A DNA stretch of 64,000 nucleotides from Candidatus Anstonella stagnisolia (lineage in GTDB: Archaea; Micrarchaeota; Micrarchaeia; Anstonellales; Anstonellaceae): contig CABMCJ010000004.1 of NCBI GenBank assembly GCA_902384585.1, forward strand, positions 1 through 64,000, in the 5' to 3' direction. Positions 53,763 to 62,496 of this stretch are shown here, one piece after another. A model generated the notes under the pieces. It did no database searches and was not told the DNA's origin. It worked only from the letters and a program-made list of their open reading frames with translations. The position numbers were made by a program, and so were the translations under genes. Each line of letters starts with the position of its first letter. Positions within the stretch are counted from its first letter, which is position 1.

Positions 53763-55592
53763 ATGGCGGATTTCCTCTTTGAAGTTTCCTCGGAAGCAGG
53801 CAGGCAAATAGGCGGCATTTACACCGTGCTTCAAAGCAAGGCGCCCTTCATGCTCAAGGAGTACAAGAAGAACTACTGCATGGTCGGCTTTCTGGACGAG
53901 AAGTGCAAAAACGACGTAGTGGAGGAAAAGCCCCCAAAAGAGGTGCAGGCTGCTTTTGACGCCCTTTCCCCCCTTGGCATAAAATTCAGGTACGGCAGGT
54001 GGGCATACGGCTCAAACGTGCCCATAATTCTTGTGGACGCAAAGGAGATGGGCGAGCGCACCGTGGAATACAATGACGGGGGGAAAAAGCTTGACAAGCG
54101 GGCAAATTATTTCAAGTTCCTCCTGTGGAAAAACTTCACAATAGATTCCCTTATGGAATCCTCCTGGGATTTCACCGAGAACGTTGTTTGGGGCTTTGGG
54201 GTGGGGATGCTGCTTGAGGAACTGCTCAAGGCGCAAAAATACAAGGGCAAGAAAACCGTGTGCCATTTCCACGAATGGATTTGCGGCAGCGCGCTCCTCT
54301 ACCTTAAGATGAACAACGTGCAGGCGGCAACCGTCTTCACAACGCACGCAACGGTCTTGGGTCGCTCGCTTTCTTCCACTGGCAGGGACGTGCTTGCAGA
54401 GGCGCAAAAGGCAAGCCACCCGATTGCAATCAGCGAGGCATACCGGCTCAAGGTGGAAGGCAAGCACCAGCTTGAAATGCAGGCTGCGCTCAATGCCGAA
54501 GTTTTCACCACCGTGAGCGAGACAGTCGCGGCAGAGGTAAAATACATCCTTGGGAGGAAGGCGGACATAATCACGCTCAACGGGCTGGATTTTTCAAAAA
54601 CAGAAGACCCGAAAACGCTGCAAAGCATTGCAAAATACGCCAGAAGCGAACTTTTGCAGTTTGCCGAAAGCTGCATCACGCCCTATTATGTGCAGAGGTA
54701 CGACAACGGGCTCATGGTGTTCATTTCGGGCAGGTACGAATTCCTCAACAAGGGATTCGACATTTTCATAAGCGCGCTTGCAGAGCTGAACAAAAGGCTT
54801 GCGGCAAAGGCAAAGAAAAACGACAAGCGGGTGTTTGCATTCATTTTCGCCCCTTCTTCGGTGCGCGGCCCCAAGATTTCCATAATAAAGAATTACCTCC
54901 TGCTTGACAAGATAAACGAATTCGTGAGCACGCTTCCGGAGGCAAAGGGCAAAAAATACCACAACATCCAGTCCCTTGCTGCAGACTTGAAGGGCAGGGC
55001 AAAAAACGACGTGCAAAACATGATGAGCGGCTTTACGAAAGACGGGCCTGCGCCGCACATAAACTGCTTTGACCTCAACTACCAAAATGACGCAATACTC
55101 AAGGGCTGCATAGAGTGCGGGCTTACGAACAAGAAAGAGGACCACGTGAAGGTGCTTTTCTACCCCACGTACCTAAAGCCAAACGACGGGCTCATGAACC
55201 TGAGCTACTATGATGCGATTGCAGGCATGGACTGCGGCGTTTTCCCCTCGCGCTACGAGCCTTTTGGCTACACTCCGGTAGAGGCAGGGCTGAAAATGAA
55301 CGTTGCAATCACGTCCGATACCACGGGCTTTGGGAGGTTCATAAAAAGCAAGGTGCCCAGCCTGAAAAAGCGCGGGCTGAAAGTAATCTCCATGGAGGGA
55401 AAGAGCGCGCAGGCTGCTTCGAAGGAACTTGCGGACGAGCTTGAGGCGCTTTATTTCGCAGACGAGAAAAAGCTCCTTGCGCTCAAGAAAGATTCCTTTG
55501 CGCTTGTGAAGCTTTGCGACTGGAAAAGCTTAAGCATATATTATTTCAATGCGCACAGGCTTGCAGTAAGGAAAAAATTCGGCGGAAAATAA
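53763..55592 (+). CDS. glycogen synthase of the eukaryotic type (GT3 family)
   Basis: 609 residues from ATG 53763; the ORF-track N-terminus before MADFLFEVSSE lies upstream of the promoter. GT3 rather than GT5 signatures: FEVSSEAGRQIGGIYTVLQ at the N-terminus, VCHFHEWICG, VFTTHATVLGRSLS, FISGRYEFLNKGFDIF, and the UDP-glucose region SRYEPFGYTPVEAGLKMNV followed by TTGFGRF. It elongates glycogen from UDP-glucose. This family is best known from fungi and animals. It lacks the long regulatory phosphorylation tail of the animal enzyme. A degenerate copy of its last codons lies downstream. No glycogenin or branching enzyme is seen here. Confidence 0.92.
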   Translation: MADFLFEVSSEAGRQIGGIYTVLQSKAPFMLKEYKKNYCMVGFLDEKCKNDVVEEKPPKEVQAAFDALSPLGIKFRYGRWAYGSNVPIILVDAKEMGERTVEYNDGGKKLDKRANYFKFLLWKNFTIDSLMESSWDFTENVVWGFGVGMLLEELLKAQKYKGKKTVCHFHEWICGSALLYLKMNNVQAATVFTTHATVLGRSLSSTGRDVLAEAQKASHPIAISEAYRLKVEGKHQLEMQAALNAEVFTTVSETVAAEVKYILGRKADIITLNGLDFSKTEDPKTLQSIAKYARSELLQFAESCITPYYVQRYDNGLMVFISGRYEFLNKGFDIFISALAELNKRLAAKAKKNDKRVFAFIFAPSSVRGPKISIIKNYLLLDKINEFVSTLPEAKGKKYHNIQSLAADLKGRAKNDVQNMMSGFTKDGPAPHINCFDLNYQNDAILKGCIECGLTNKKEDHVKVLFYPTYLKPNDGLMNLSYYDAIAGMDCGVFPSRYEPFGYTPVEAGLKMNVAITSDTTGFGRFIKSKVPSLKKRGLKVISMEGKSAQAASKELADELEALYFADEKKLLALKKDSFALVKLCDWKSLSIYYFNAHRLAVRKKFGGK

Positions 55593-55690
55593 GCTTGCGG
55601 GAAAAGCGCGCCCAAGCGCGGGAAAGGCTTGCCGGAACAAATAATCCCAATGCGCGCATGCGCAGGAAAAATCCGGCTGAAAATAATTTC
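55549..55690 (+). repeat. echo of the glycogen synthase 3' end
   Basis: CAATGCGC...GGAAAAAATTCGGCGGAAAATAA at the gene end is matched about 94 bp later by CAATGCGC...GGAAAAATCCGGCTGAAAATAA (ending 55686), with a 5-6 base deletion and a 1-base gap. A weaker third copy (GCCGGAACAAATAATCC) lies between them. Confidence 0.65.
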
Positions 55691-55702
55691 AGGTGAGAAC
55701 AA

Positions 55703-56062
55703 ATGGAACTGAGCGACCTAATGATGCAGGAAGCCCACACAAGCCGCGCAAAGGCAAAGCGCAACCTGCTGCTTGCAATCCTCATGGTGGCATTCGTGTT
55801 TTGCGTTGCGGTTGTGGCATACCACAATTTCGAGGGCTGGGACTGGATAACCGCCCTCTATTTCACCACAAGCACAATCACCACGGTAGGATACGGGGAT
55901 GTTACGCCGAAAAGCGACATTGGCAGGCTTTTCACCGTCTTTTTCATCTGGATAGGCGTGAGCATAGGCTTCTACGCTCTCTACTCAATTTCCAAATACA
56001 CAAGCTCCCGCGCAGAGGAGCGCTTTGGCGAAGTGATAGAAGGGTTCAAGCACAAAAAGTAG
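55703..56062 (+). CDS. two-helix potassium channel subunit
   Basis: 119 residues, ATG 55703 with AGGTGAGAA upstream. The first helix (about 22-42), pore helix and selectivity filter TITTVGYGDVTP, and a second helix (about 78-98) give a minimal KcsA-like Ion_trans_2 channel that should assemble as a tetramer. The short charged C-terminus (SRAEERFGEVIEGFKHKK) carries no RCK domain, so gating by voltage or nucleotides is not evident. About 110 bp without a gene precede it, occupied by the glycogen synthase echo. Confidence 0.9.
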   Translation: MELSDLMMQEAHTSRAKAKRNLLLAILMVAFVFCVAVVAYHNFEGWDWITALYFTTSTITTVGYGDVTPKSDIGRLFTVFFIWIGVSIGFYALYSISKYTSSRAEERFGEVIEGFKHKK

Positions 56063-56074
56063 CCCAATCCTAAT

Positions 56075-56092
56075 GCTTTATATTATTTTTTG
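56075..56092 (+). promoter_or_regulatory. TATA box of carAB
   Basis: GCTTTATATTATTTTTTG lies 25-35 bp ahead of the carA start region. Confidence 0.45.
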
Positions 56093-56110
56093 CTCTAACG
56101 ATGATGTGGG

Positions 56111-57214
56111 TTGAATTTGGCAAAACTCACAGCAACTGTAAAAAAGCCGGCTCTTCTTGCGCTCGCAGACGGCACTGTTTTTGAAGGAAAGGGTTTTGGG
56201 GCAAATTCCATAAGCGAAGGCGAGCTTGTTTTCAACACATCAATGTTCGGTTACCAGGAGTCCCTTACAGACCCAAGCTACGCAGGGCAAATCCTTGTTG
56301 CGACTTATCCCCTTATCGGGAATTACGGCATAAGCAAGGATGCGTGGGAAAGCAAAAAAGTGCACGTTGCAGGGTATGCGGTGCGCGAACTTTGCGAAAC
56401 CCCATCGCATTTTGAGTGCATAAAAACCCTTGACAAATATTTGCAGGAGAACAACGTGCCTGGGATTTGCAGCCTTGATACTCGCTCAATCGTAAGGAAG
56501 ATACGGAATTTCGGCGTGATGCCTTCATGTTTGCAAGTGGCAGAGCGCGCAGACGACATAGACGCAAAGAGCCTAATTGCGCGCGCAAAAGCACTTGACT
56601 ATTCCAAAATAGATTTTGTGAAAAAGGTTTCCCCAAAGAACGTGCAGGAATACGGAAGCGGCCCCAAAACAGTAGTCCTCATTGACTGCGGCGCAAAGGA
56701 AAACATTGTGCGCGAGCTTGTTGCGAGAAACCTGAAAGTTGTGCGCGTGCCCGCATTCGCATCAGAAAAAGAAATACGCTCATACTCCCCTTCAGGCATC
56801 ATGGTTTCCAACGGCCCAGGGGACCCTGCGCTGCTTGGGGAAATCGCATCCACCCTCCGCTCGCTATTCGACATCCCAATATTTGGAATCTGCCTTGGGC
56901 ATCAGATACTTGCGCATGCAATAGGGGGAAGCACATACAAGCTCAAGTTCGGGCACCGCGGTGCAAACCACCCTGTGCTTGAGGTAAAGACAGGAAAGGT
57001 TGCAATAACGTCCCAAAACCACGGCTACGCAGTTGATGAAAAAGGGATTTCTTCAGATTTCGAAATAACGCACATAAACCTCAACGACAATACTGTTGAG
57101 GGATTGGCGCACAAAAAACTCCCTATATTTTCAATACAGTACCATCCCGAGGCCTGCCCTGGCCCGCACGACAGCAAATATTTCTTTGAGAGGTTTGTAA
57201 AATGCCTGAAGTGA
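56111..57214 (+). CDS. carA: carbamoyl-phosphate synthase small (glutaminase) subunit
   Basis: 367 residues from TTG 56111; the next in-frame TTG at 56117 is an equally likely start, preceded by GGGTTGA. No ATG fits. N-terminal domain ALADGTVFEGKGFGA and TSMFGYQESLTDPSYAGQI; C-terminal class I glutaminase with the nucleophile in FGICLGHQILAHAIGG (about residue 262) and YHPEACPGP (His/Glu). It supplies ammonia to CarB for carbamoyl phosphate used in pyrimidine and arginine synthesis. It overlaps carB by 13 bp, so translation is coupled. Confidence 0.95.
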   Translation: MNLAKLTATVKKPALLALADGTVFEGKGFGANSISEGELVFNTSMFGYQESLTDPSYAGQILVATYPLIGNYGISKDAWESKKVHVAGYAVRELCETPSHFECIKTLDKYLQENNVPGICSLDTRSIVRKIRNFGVMPSCLQVAERADDIDAKSLIARAKALDYSKIDFVKKVSPKNVQEYGSGPKTVVLIDCGAKENIVRELVARNLKVVRVPAFASEKEIRSYSPSGIMVSNGPGDPALLGEIASTLRSLFDIPIFGICLGHQILAHAIGGSTYKLKFGHRGANHPVLEVKTGKVAITSQNHGYAVDEKGISSDFEITHINLNDNTVEGLAHKKLPIFSIQYHPEACPGPHDSKYFFERFVKCLK

Positions 57215-60200
57215 AAAAAACCACGCCAAAAATAAAAAAAGCCCTTGTGATAGGCTCAGGCCCAATCGTAATCGGGCAGTCCGCAGAGTTCGACTACTCG
57301 GGCTCGCAGGCATGCCAGTCCCTGCGCGAAGAGGGCGTGAAAGTAGTCCTTGTGAATTCCAACCCCGCAACAATACAGACGGACAACGACATTGCGGACA
57401 TAGTATACATAGAGCCGCTGCTTTCCGAATACCTTGAAAAAAAAATAGAAAAGGAAAAGCCGGATGGCATAATCGCAACTATGGGCGGGCAGACGGGTTT
57501 GAACCTGTGCATGGAGCTCCATAAGAAAGGGGTGCTGCAAAAACACAACGTCCAGGTGCTTGGGACGCCCATAAGCGCAATTGAGCTTGCTGAGGACAGA
57601 GGCCATTTTGCGCACCTCATGGAAAAGCTCGGCGAGCCCATACTCTCAAGCATTGCTGCAAAAACAAAAGAGGAAGCATACGAATTTGCAAAGAAGCATT
57701 CCTTCCCCCTAATACTTCGCCCCGCATACACCCTTGGGGGCACAGGAGGGGGAATCGCCTATAACAAGGATGATTTTGAAGATTTGCTTGAGCTTGGCTT
57801 CACGCTCTCCCCAACGCACCAAATCCTCATAGAGGAAAGCGTGCTTGGATGGGCGGAATTCGAGTACGAGCTCATGCGCGATTCGCACGACAATTGCATC
57901 TCAATATGCAACATGGAAAACGTTGACCCCATGGGAATACACACGGGGGAGAGCGTAGTGGTCGCGCCTTCCCAGACGCTTTCTGACAGGGAGCACCAAA
58001 CGCTTCGTGACGCAGCGTTTCGCATAATACGCGCAATAGGAATAGTAGGAGGCTGCAACATACAATTTGCAGTTGACCAAAAAACCGGAAAGTACGTAAT
58101 AGTTGAAGTGAACCCGCGGCTTTCGCGCTCATCCGCGCTTGCATCCAAGGCAACCGGCTACCCTATTGCGCGCGTTGCGGCAAAAATCGCGCTTGGAAAG
58201 CAGCTTTACGAAATAAAGAACGCAGTCACAAAAACAACGCCCGCCTCCTTTGAGCCTGCGCTTGACTACGTTGTTGTAAAAATACCCCGCTGGCCGTTTG
58301 ACAAGATGTCCGAGGGCAACCGCACGCTTGGGACGCAGATGAAAAGCACGGGCGAAGCAATGGCGATTGGCAGGACTTTTGAAGAGGCTTTCAACAAGGC
58401 AATGCGAAGCCGCGAAGTGCGCCCTGCAAAAATAACAGAGGAAGACCTTGTGCGCCACATAAAAGAGCCAACTGACCTGCGCTTTGATTCCATCCTCTAT
58501 GCGCTTCGAATCGGCTGGAGCGGCGAAAAAATACATTCACTTACAAACATAAACCCCTGGTTTGTGCAGAAATTGCAGAACATAATTGAAATGGAAAAGG
58601 AAATTTCTGCTACGCAGCCCGCAAATGCGCAAATCGCAAAAACTGCAACTATGCAAATCGCAACTCCGCTTCCCTCAAACGAACTTCTCCTTTCCGCAAA
58701 GCGTATGGGCTTTTCCGATTCCCAAATTGCATCCCTTTGCAAAAAAACCGAGGGCGAAATACGCACGCTTCGCAAAAAATCCTCCATACTCCCTACTTAC
58801 AAAATAGTTGATACGTGCGCAGGCGAGTTTGATGCGAAAACCCCCTACTACTATTCCACGTATGAAAAAGAAGACGAGAAGGAGCAGTTTGCAGGCAAAA
58901 AGCAAAAAGTTATTGTAATCGGTTCCGGCCCCATACGCATAGGGCAGGGAATAGAGTTTGACTATTGCTGCTGCCATGCCTCTTTTGCGCTAAGGGCTGC
59001 CGGATTTGAGAGCATCATGATAAACAATAATCCGGAAACAATAAGCACGGACTTTGACACATCGGACAGGCTTTATTTCGAGCCCCTCACATTTGAGGAC
59101 GTGCTTAACATTGTGGAGCGCGAAAAGCCCATTGGCGTGATAGTTCAGTTCGGAGGGCAGACAAGCATCAACTTGGCCGGAAAGCTCACAGCAGCAGGCG
59201 TGAAAATACTTGGAACGCAGCTTGACGGGATAGATATTGCAGAGGACAGGGAGCGCTTTAGGGAGTTGCTTCACAAGCTAAAAATCGCGCAGCCTGAAAA
59301 TGGCACTGCAACGAATTTGCAGGAGGCGCTTGCAGCCGCAAACAAAATCACCTACCCAATCGTAGTCCGCCCAAGCTACGTAATAGCCGGAAGGGGAATG
59401 CAAATAGTGTACGATGACGAGCAGCTCACAAAATACATTGCAGAGGCGGTTGAGGTGAGCGAAAGCCGCCCAGTCCTCATAGACAAATATATAGAAAAGG
59501 CAATAGAGTGCGAAATAGACGGGATTTGCGACGGAAAGCGCCTTTTCATAGGCGGCATAATGGAGCACATAGAACGCGCGGGCGTGCATTCCGGCGATGC
59601 AAGCTGCGTTACCCCTCCCGTGCGCTTGAAGAAAAGCGTGCAGCAGGAAATCGTGCGCATCTCAAACGAAATCGCGCTTGCGCTTTCCACAATTGGCGCA
59701 ATAAACATCCAGTACGTTGTGCGCGACGACATCATTTATGTGCTTGAGGCAAACCCGCGCGCTTCGCGCACAATGCCCTACCTTAGCAAGGCAATAGGAA
59801 TCCCGCTTGCAAAAAAAGCCACTCTTGCAATGCTTGGAAAATCCCTTGATGAGCTTGGGCTAAAAGAACAGAAGTTCCCTGCAAAATACGCTGTGAAAAG
59901 CGTGGTATTCCCATTCCTCAAGCTTCGCGGCGTGGATTTCATCCTCGGCCCTGAAATGAAAAGCACAGGGGAGAGCATGGGTGCGGACAAGGAGTTTTCG
60001 CTTGCATTTTACAAGGCGCTTCTTGGCGCAAACCAGAAAATCCCCCTGAAAGGGGGAGTAGTATTCTCCCTAAAGGACGGGGACAAGGAGCGCGTTGCGC
60101 CTGTTGCGGCGCTCTTTTCCAAAATGGGCTTTGAGGTGTATGCAACCCCCGGGACTGCAAAAGTGATACAAGAGGCGGGCATAAGCGTGCATCTTCTGCA

Positions 60201-60447
60201 GAAAATAGATTCGGGAACGCCCAACATCTCAACTGCGGTGAACGAAGGAAAAGTGCAGCTCATAATAAACACGCCCAAGCGCGGCAAGGTTTCCAACACG
60301 GACGGCTTTAGGATTCGCCGCCTCTCAATAGAGAAAAACATCCCGTGCATTACGAACTTTGAGGCTGCGGAGGCGCTTGCAAGCGCAATAGAGCGCGCGC
60401 AAAAGAAAAAAATATCAGTAAGCCGCATAGAGGACAATTGGAATTAA
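57202..60447 (+). CDS. carB: carbamoyl-phosphate synthase large subunit
   Basis: 1,081 residues, full length. Two homologous ATP-grasp halves: the first starts KALVIGSGPIVIGQSAEFDY with EFEYELMRDSHDNCISIC and EVNPRLSRSSALASKATG; the second starts KVIVIGSGPIRIGQGIEFDY with ECEIDGICDG and EANPRASRTMPYLSKA. A C-terminal MGS-like allosteric domain (about 950-1081) contains YATPGTAKVIQEAG. The linker around residues 460-490 (SATQPANAQIAKTATMQIAT) looks like a lineage-specific insertion. Single-chain CarB contrasts with some archaea that split it in two. Confidence 0.96.
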   Translation: MPEVKKTTPKIKKALVIGSGPIVIGQSAEFDYSGSQACQSLREEGVKVVLVNSNPATIQTDNDIADIVYIEPLLSEYLEKKIEKEKPDGIIATMGGQTGLNLCMELHKKGVLQKHNVQVLGTPISAIELAEDRGHFAHLMEKLGEPILSSIAAKTKEEAYEFAKKHSFPLILRPAYTLGGTGGGIAYNKDDFEDLLELGFTLSPTHQILIEESVLGWAEFEYELMRDSHDNCISICNMENVDPMGIHTGESVVVAPSQTLSDREHQTLRDAAFRIIRAIGIVGGCNIQFAVDQKTGKYVIVEVNPRLSRSSALASKATGYPIARVAAKIALGKQLYEIKNAVTKTTPASFEPALDYVVVKIPRWPFDKMSEGNRTLGTQMKSTGEAMAIGRTFEEAFNKAMRSREVRPAKITEEDLVRHIKEPTDLRFDSILYALRIGWSGEKIHSLTNINPWFVQKLQNIIEMEKEISATQPANAQIAKTATMQIATPLPSNELLLSAKRMGFSDSQIASLCKKTEGEIRTLRKKSSILPTYKIVDTCAGEFDAKTPYYYSTYEKEDEKEQFAGKKQKVIVIGSGPIRIGQGIEFDYCCCHASFALRAAGFESIMINNNPETISTDFDTSDRLYFEPLTFEDVLNIVEREKPIGVIVQFGGQTSINLAGKLTAAGVKILGTQLDGIDIAEDRERFRELLHKLKIAQPENGTATNLQEALAAANKITYPIVVRPSYVIAGRGMQIVYDDEQLTKYIAEAVEVSESRPVLIDKYIEKAIECEIDGICDGKRLFIGGIMEHIERAGVHSGDASCVTPPVRLKKSVQQEIVRISNEIALALSTIGAINIQYVVRDDIIYVLEANPRASRTMPYLSKAIGIPLAKKATLAMLGKSLDELGLKEQKFPAKYAVKSVVFPFLKLRGVDFILGPEMKSTGESMGADKEFSLAFYKALLGANQKIPLKGGVVFSLKDGDKERVAPVAALFSKMGFEVYATPGTAKVIQEAGISVHLLQKIDSGTPNISTAVNEGKVQLIINTPKRGKVSNTDGFRIRRLSIEKNIPCITNFEAAEALASAIERAQKKKISVSRIEDNWN

Positions 60448-60466
60448 GCAGCAATGGTGAGCTTGC

Positions 60467-61033
60467 TTGAAGATAACCGGAACTGAATTGCGCTGCATGT
60501 TTGCGGGCTTTGCATTAGCATCTTTCCTGTTTCTCGCATTTATTTTCGCATACCTCTACCTTTTTCCATCGCCCTCACTCGCATCTTCGGGCTGCTTTCT
60601 GCAAAAAGCGGTTTTTTCGCCCAATTCCGAGGATGACGTGGTTTCGTTTTTCAATTCCGCAGGCAAAACAATAGACGTTGAGATGTACGTTTTCTCAAAC
60701 CAGAACATCGCACGTTCCCTTGCGAATGCGGCAAAGAGGGGCGTGCGCGTGCGCCTTATACTTGAGGGAAGGATAGAGGGCGTGCAGGAAAATGCAAATA
60801 CCTTCGACTATCTTGTTTCCTCGGGCGCATATGCAAAATGGGCAAGTCTCTCCTACAAGCTCACGCACAGCAAGCTTGCAATAGTGGACGGAAGGAAAGT
60901 ACTTGTGGGCAGCATAAACTTCAGCAATGCTGCGGTAACGAAAAACCGCGAAGCAGCAGCCATGCTCTACTGCAATGAAAACAACGAGTATGTGCGCACA
61001 TTTGAGGAAGACTGGCAAAAAGCAGGCGGCTAA
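60467..61033 (+). CDS. membrane-anchored phospholipase D-type nuclease
   Basis: 188 residues from TTG 60467, GGTGAG six bases upstream; no ATG fits until residue 11. Signal anchor at about 12-35 followed by one PLD domain: SAGKTIDVEMYVFSNQNIARSL, and a single HKD motif in THSKLAIVDGRKVLVGSINFS plus NREAAAML. One HKD per chain indicates a Nuc/endonuclease-like homodimer. The anchor suggests action outside the cytoplasm, such as scavenging nucleic acid. The gene begins 19 bp after carB, so it may be read through from carAB. Confidence 0.87.
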   Translation: MKITGTELRCMFAGFALASFLFLAFIFAYLYLFPSPSLASSGCFLQKAVFSPNSEDDVVSFFNSAGKTIDVEMYVFSNQNIARSLANAAKRGVRVRLILEGRIEGVQENANTFDYLVSSGAYAKWASLSYKLTHSKLAIVDGRKVLVGSINFSNAAVTKNREAAAMLYCNENNEYVRTFEEDWQKAGG

Positions 61034-61054
61034 ACCTCTGATATTTTCTGTCAA

Positions 61055-61129
61055 AATCAAATTATAAAAATGCGAATCATGATTGTTAATCAGTGGCAAA
61101 TCATTAAAAGGTTTTGTTAGTCAATATAA
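61055..61129 (+). promoter_or_regulatory. A/T-rich upstream region with repeated AATCA half-sites
   Basis: AAATTATAAAAATG may be a TATA box. It is followed by the perfect palindrome AATCATGATT (from about 61075) and further AATCA copies (TTAATCAG, AAATCATT) before ATG 61130. The arrangement looks like an operator. Confidence 0.35.
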
Positions 61130-62113
61130 ATGAGTATGGACTATTCTGCACCAAAGAGTATCAGAGCACTCATTAATGTTCAAGATCGGAGACCGAATAG
61201 AATACCAAGAAATGGAACGGTCAAAGCCATCTTGGGACGTAGACTCTTTTATTCTATCCTCTCTACCTCAGTTATTCTAATGCCATTGAAAGAGGCTAGC
61301 CCTAATTTTCGTACCGAAAATCCTGAAAAGCCAAGGATTGCATTTGTCGCCATGAAAAAAAGCTATGAGGAACCACTCCCAGAAAATATCGGATTTATGT
61401 TTAGAGATGGCAATGTACCAGAAAAAATCAAGTTTATGAAAGAGCTAAACGAATATGTAAAAAATCCAGAGCTATATAAAAGAAGGTACGGAAATAGATG
61501 GTACAAATTAGAGGAGTTAGGGAGCAATTTGATATGTACTTGGGACGCTAAGTTTGGGCATAAATATTATGAGAATGGCGAGTTTGGAAGAAAAATCATG
61601 ATGGAACAGCTGAAATGGATTGATTATATTGGGGATTATCTGGCAAATCCGACAGTATTCGAACAAACTCATTCAAGAGAAACAGTTGAAGGGACAGTAG
61701 ACTTGAAATATTTCTTTGAGAATCCAGATAGTTATATCCGTACTATGAAGTTAAATAAAACATGGTCAGAAATAACGGGTATTTTCAAACCCGATGCCAA
61801 CAGTCATAAGAAGGCGATTACAAAACCTCAGCAAAAAGCGCAGTCGCAGGAAATGCCCAGCACTGAGGAAAAAAGTTTGTCTGCAAGAATAAAAGAGAAA
61901 TATGAAAAAGAAGGTATCGGGGGCATATTAGAACAAGATTTAAGTGCATTGGTCCAGATGGAACTCGGAGTATTGGTTTTAAGTGGATTTGCTGTTTTTC
62001 TGGGTGGTCCTGCAGCATCTTTCCTTTGTGCTTTGTATGGTGCACCGATTGCTTTTGGTTTGTGGTTGATAGCTCAAATTCCTCTTGCCGTAGTAGTATT
62101 ATCTTCAGTATAA
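61130..62113 (+). CDS. unrecognised protein of atypical composition with C-terminal membrane helices
   Basis: 327 residues from ATG 61130 (a second ATG two codons later). Codon and base use differ sharply from the neighbours: AGA arginine, A/T third positions and few GCGC words, so horizontal acquisition is likely. Residues about 95-220 contain three loose repeats of a (F/Y)-x2-NP-x2-(Y/F) type: NEYVKNPELYKRRYGNRWYKL, GDYLANPTVFEQ and KYFFENPDSYIRTMKLNKTW. A Q/K/S-rich linker (about 225-255) leads to two or three hydrophobic helices at the very C-terminus. No enzyme motif seen. It may be a membrane-tethered effector or phage/plasmid-derived protein; function unknown. Confidence 0.7.
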   Translation: MSMDYSAPKSIRALINVQDRRPNRIPRNGTVKAILGRRLFYSILSTSVILMPLKEASPNFRTENPEKPRIAFVAMKKSYEEPLPENIGFMFRDGNVPEKIKFMKELNEYVKNPELYKRRYGNRWYKLEELGSNLICTWDAKFGHKYYENGEFGRKIMMEQLKWIDYIGDYLANPTVFEQTHSRETVEGTVDLKYFFENPDSYIRTMKLNKTWSEITGIFKPDANSHKKAITKPQQKAQSQEMPSTEEKSLSARIKEKYEKEGIGGILEQDLSALVQMELGVLVLSGFAVFLGGPAASFLCALYGAPIAFGLWLIAQIPLAVVVLSSV

Positions 62114-62137
62114 TCAACTTTAATCTCTGTCTTTTTA

Positions 62138-62476
62138 TTAGCCCTTATCATTATCCTCTTCTTTCTGTTTTTTCCTTAGCTTCCTTAATTTCCTCTTTTT
62201 CTTTTTCGCCTTCTTCCCTTCAATCCTCGCCTTTTCGCGCTTAACCGCCATTTCAAAGTCCGCGCGCGCCCTGCCCTCAATGTCATTTCCAAGAAGAAGC
62301 GGGGAATTTTCCTCAAGGAGCGCAAATGGCGCTTTTTTCGCCCCAAGCGCTGCCTGCGCAGGTTTCTTGTCCTCAAGAAGCACTTTCTTGTCCCCTACCA
62401 GCATGCTCGTTTTTGGGATTTCAAGGAGCTTTTTCTGCTCCTCTTCCTTGCGCTTCTTTGCAAAAAAGCTCTCCAT
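62138..62476 (-). CDS. small basic protein of unknown function
   Basis: 112 residues from ATG 62476; the ORF-track extension to 62593 overlaps the upstream gene. It begins MESFFAKKRKEEEQKKLLEI, has a central KTSMLVGDKKVLLEDKKP and PLLLGNDIEGRARADFE, and ends in a long Lys/Arg run (KKAKKKKRKLRKLRKKQ). The strongly basic tail suggests nucleic-acid or membrane-surface binding. It lies downstream of two membrane-protein genes, 20 bp after the first, and may belong to that operon. Confidence 0.6.
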   Translation of the reverse strand: MESFFAKKRKEEEQKKLLEIPKTSMLVGDKKVLLEDKKPAQAALGAKKAPFALLEENSPLLLGNDIEGRARADFEMAVKREKARIEGKKAKKKKRKLRKLRKKQKEEDNDKG

Positions 62477-62496
62477 GCATAAACCTCTGGCTTTTC

